Positions 15,262 to 16,850 of a stretch of 16,850 bases of DNA are shown in pieces. The stretch is from Sandarakinorhabdus sp. (GTDB taxonomy: Bacteria; Pseudomonadota; Alphaproteobacteria; Sphingomonadales; Sphingomonadaceae). Below the pieces are notes generated by a model that did no database searches, was not told where the DNA came from, and saw only the letters and a list, made by a program, of their open reading frames with translations. How positions within the stretch are numbered: position 1 is the first letter of the stretch; every line of letters starts with the position of its first letter. A program made the translations under genes and the position numbers. The DNA is taken from positions 1 to 16,850 of the forward strand of contig JALOSK010000008.1 in the NCBI GenBank assembly GCA_025458465.1, written 5' to 3'.

Positions 15262-15924
15262 ATGGCCGCCAGCATCAGCTTTGCCGGCGAGGATTTCATG
15301 TTGCAGCCGTGCGGCGCGCTGTGGTGGCCGGCTGCGGAAACGCTGTTCGTCGCCGATCTGCATCTGGAAAAGGCCAGTCACTTCGCCAGCCGCGGCTGGC
15401 TGCTGCCGCCGCACGCCAGTGCCGAAACACTGGCCGCGCTGATCGATGTGGTGGAGGCCACTGGCGCCCGCCGGCTGGTGTGCCTGGGCGATTCGTTTCA
15501 CGATGCCGGCGGGCCCGATCGCCTGCTGCCCGATGCGCGCCGCGCGCTCAGCCTGATGACGCGCAACCTTGATTGGTGGTGGATCACCGGCAACCATGAC
15601 GCCGATGCCGCCGCCGTGCTGGGCGGGCGGGTGATGGCGGAAGGCCGCATTGGCCCGCTGGTGCTGCGTCACGAAGCCGATCCGGCCGATCCGGCGCCGG
15701 AACTGTCGGGCCATTTCCATCCCAAGCTGGTGGTGCGCCACCGCGGCCGCCAGATCAGCCGTCGCTGTCTCGCGATGAGCGCAACCAAACTGATCCTGCC
15801 GGCCTTTGGCACCTTCACCGGCGGGCTGGCGGTGGATGATCCGGCCATCCGGGCGGCACTGGCCGGGCCGGCAACGGCGCTGGTGGTCGATGGCGGGCGC
15901 TTGCTGCGCTTTCCGGTGGGTTGA
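15262..15924 (+). CDS. pdeM: Ligase-associated DNA damage response endonuclease, metallophosphoesterase (PdeM)
   Basis: A 220-residue calcineurin-type metallophosphoesterase. The metal-binding blocks are DLHLEK (32-37; Asp32, His34), LGDSFHD (75-81; Asp77), TGNHD (109-113; Asn111, His112), RHE (136-138) and GHFHPK (150-155). This set and the length match the PdeM/MPE component of the Lhr-ligase-exonuclease cluster, which in a studied Pseudomonas relative is a manganese-dependent DNA nuclease. The start ATG lies 3 bp after the transporter stop, so expression is tied to it. In related clusters PdeM normally stands next to the helicase; here a transporter separates them. The protein is cytoplasmic, without signal peptide or membrane segments. 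Its role in repair here is inferred from family and neighbours. Confidence 0.92.
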   Translation: MAASISFAGEDFMLQPCGALWWPAAETLFVADLHLEKASHFASRGWLLPPHASAETLAALIDVVEATGARRLVCLGDSFHDAGGPDRLLPDARRALSLMTRNLDWWWITGNHDADAAAVLGGRVMAEGRIGPLVLRHEADPADPAPELSGHFHPKLVVRHRGRQISRRCLAMSATKLILPAFGTFTGGLAVDDPAIRAALAGPATALVVDGGRLLRFPVG

Positions 15925-15955
15925 CGGCAGCCTGCCCGCAAGGGACGCTCGGCTC

Positions 15956-16850
15956 ATGAACGCCGATTTCGATCTCGTCATCCGCCACGGCACCATCATC
16001 GATGGCAGCGGCGGCGCGCCCTTTGCAGGCGATGTGGCGGTCAAGGATGGCTGTGTCGCGTCAGTTGGGGCGGTGGCCGGCGCGGGCGTCGAGGAGATTG
16101 ATGCCAGCGGCCTGATCGTCACGCCCGGCTTTGTCGACATCCACACCCATTATGACGGCCAGGCCACCTGGGAGAGCCGGCTGCAGCCCTCCACCCTGCA
16201 TGGCGTCACCACGGTGGTGTCCGGCAATTGCGGCGTTGGCTTTGCACCATGTCGGCCGGCGGATCATGATCGGCTGATCCGCCTGATGGATGGAATTGGG
16301 AGAGTTTTCCCGAGTATCTCGACAGTCTTCAGCCAAGGCAGTTCGATGCCGATATCGGCCTGATGCTGCCGCACGCGGCGCTGCGGGTGTTCGTGATGGG
16401 CGAACGTGGCGCCAATCGCGAACCGGCCACGGCAGACGATATCGCGCGCATGGCAGCCATTGCCGAGGCGGCGGTGAATGCCGGCGCCATGGGCTTTTCC
16501 ACGTCGCGCACGCTCAATCACCGCACCTCCGATGGGCAACCGACGCCGACGCTGACGGCAGCCGAAGACGAGTTGATGGGCATTGCGCTGGCACTTGGCC
16601 GGGCTGGCAAGGGCGTTCTCCAGTTCGTGTCCGACTTCGCTGATCCCGATGCCGAATTCGGCCTGATGCGCCGGCTGTGCGAAGCCTCCGGCCGGCCCTT
16701 GAGCTTTTCCCTTGCCCAGTCACCGCTGGCGCCCAATGGCTGGCGCAAGCTGCTTGGCCTTTTGGAACAGGCCACCGCCGATGGCCTGCCGATGAAGGCG
16801 CAGGTGGCGGCACGGCCCGTGGGCGTGCTGCTGGGGCTGGATCTCACCTT
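15956..16850 (+). pseudogene. N-acyl-D-amino-acid deacylase-like amidohydrolase, frameshifted and cut by window end
   Basis: The first frame encodes the start of a D-aminoacylase/dihydroorotase-like amidohydrolase: [12 protein letters not shown] (8-19), a metal-binding HTH in DIHTHYDGQ (61-69; His63, His65) and [11 protein letters not shown] with Cys92. After LMDG (110-113) it turns into unrelated sequence and stops at 16361-16363, a product of only 135 residues. Protein homology resumes in another frame from 16291: [14 protein letters not shown], then VMGERGANREPAT, GFSTSRTLNHRTSDG and LQFVSDFADPDAEF, open to the window end. In relatives about 14 residues (a VEDIPG-type segment) lie between LMDG and [10 protein letters not shown], so a stretch of roughly 40-50 bp, not a multiple of three, seems deleted. 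The intact enzyme would be about 570 residues. It starts 31 bp after pdeM with AAGGGA upstream of the ATG. Confidence 0.85.

Noticed and set aside
13921..16146. 741-residue open frame on the minus strand opposite the transporter and pdeM
   Set aside because: It is rich in Gln, His, Arg and Gly without domain motifs, as expected from the antisense of GC-biased genes. The opposite strand holds three recognisable protein families.
1..16850. CRISPR arrays, tRNA or rRNA genes, insertion sequences, prophage or toxin-antitoxin genes
   Set aside because: Reading both strands I saw no repeat-spacer pattern, transposase motif, cloverleaf or rRNA sequence; nearly all bases are assigned to ordinary genes.

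Overview
The window is high-GC bacterial DNA with strong G/C preference at third codon positions, densely packed with genes and without RNA genes, insertion sequences or CRISPR arrays that I can see. The gene set and style point to an alphaproteobacterium, most likely Sphingomonadales: a DUF3617 secreted protein, an Lhr-type repair helicase with its exonuclease and PdeM partners, and a class 2 PyrD. The order-level placement is inference from gene content, not from a marker gene.

Left part (1-5217): a gene tail enters on the + strand and meets a minus-strand pair, a D-alanyl-D-alanine carboxypeptidase followed by a RidA-family protein, whose ends overlap by 8 nt. Divergent from them, prfC (release factor 3) and a bifunctional class A penicillin-binding protein form a + strand pair overlapping by one base. 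The region carries both making and trimming of peptidoglycan.

Middle part (5205-10958): four closely spaced minus-strand genes, read from right to left, encode an MBL-fold DNA exonuclease, dihydroorotate dehydrogenase, a gamma-glutamyltransferase and a long-chain acyl-CoA synthetase. Gaps are 40-60 bp, so one transcript is possible.

Right part (10994-16850): a + strand run begins only 35 bp from the exonuclease start, in the divergent direction. It holds a secreted DUF3617 protein, an Lhr-type DEIH helicase, a POT/PTR2-type peptide transporter, the PdeM-type metallophosphoesterase and an N-acyl-D-amino-acid deacylase-like amidohydrolase. The amidohydrolase is broken by a frame-changing internal deletion and also runs off the window.

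The most interesting point is a known bacterial DNA repair cassette in an unusual state. Exonuclease, helicase and PdeM are all present, but the ATP-dependent ligase that normally accompanies them is absent from the window. A peptide transporter sits between helicase and PdeM, and the exonuclease points the other way. I see no clearly novel system; the other points are altered motifs, overlaps and a pseudogene.
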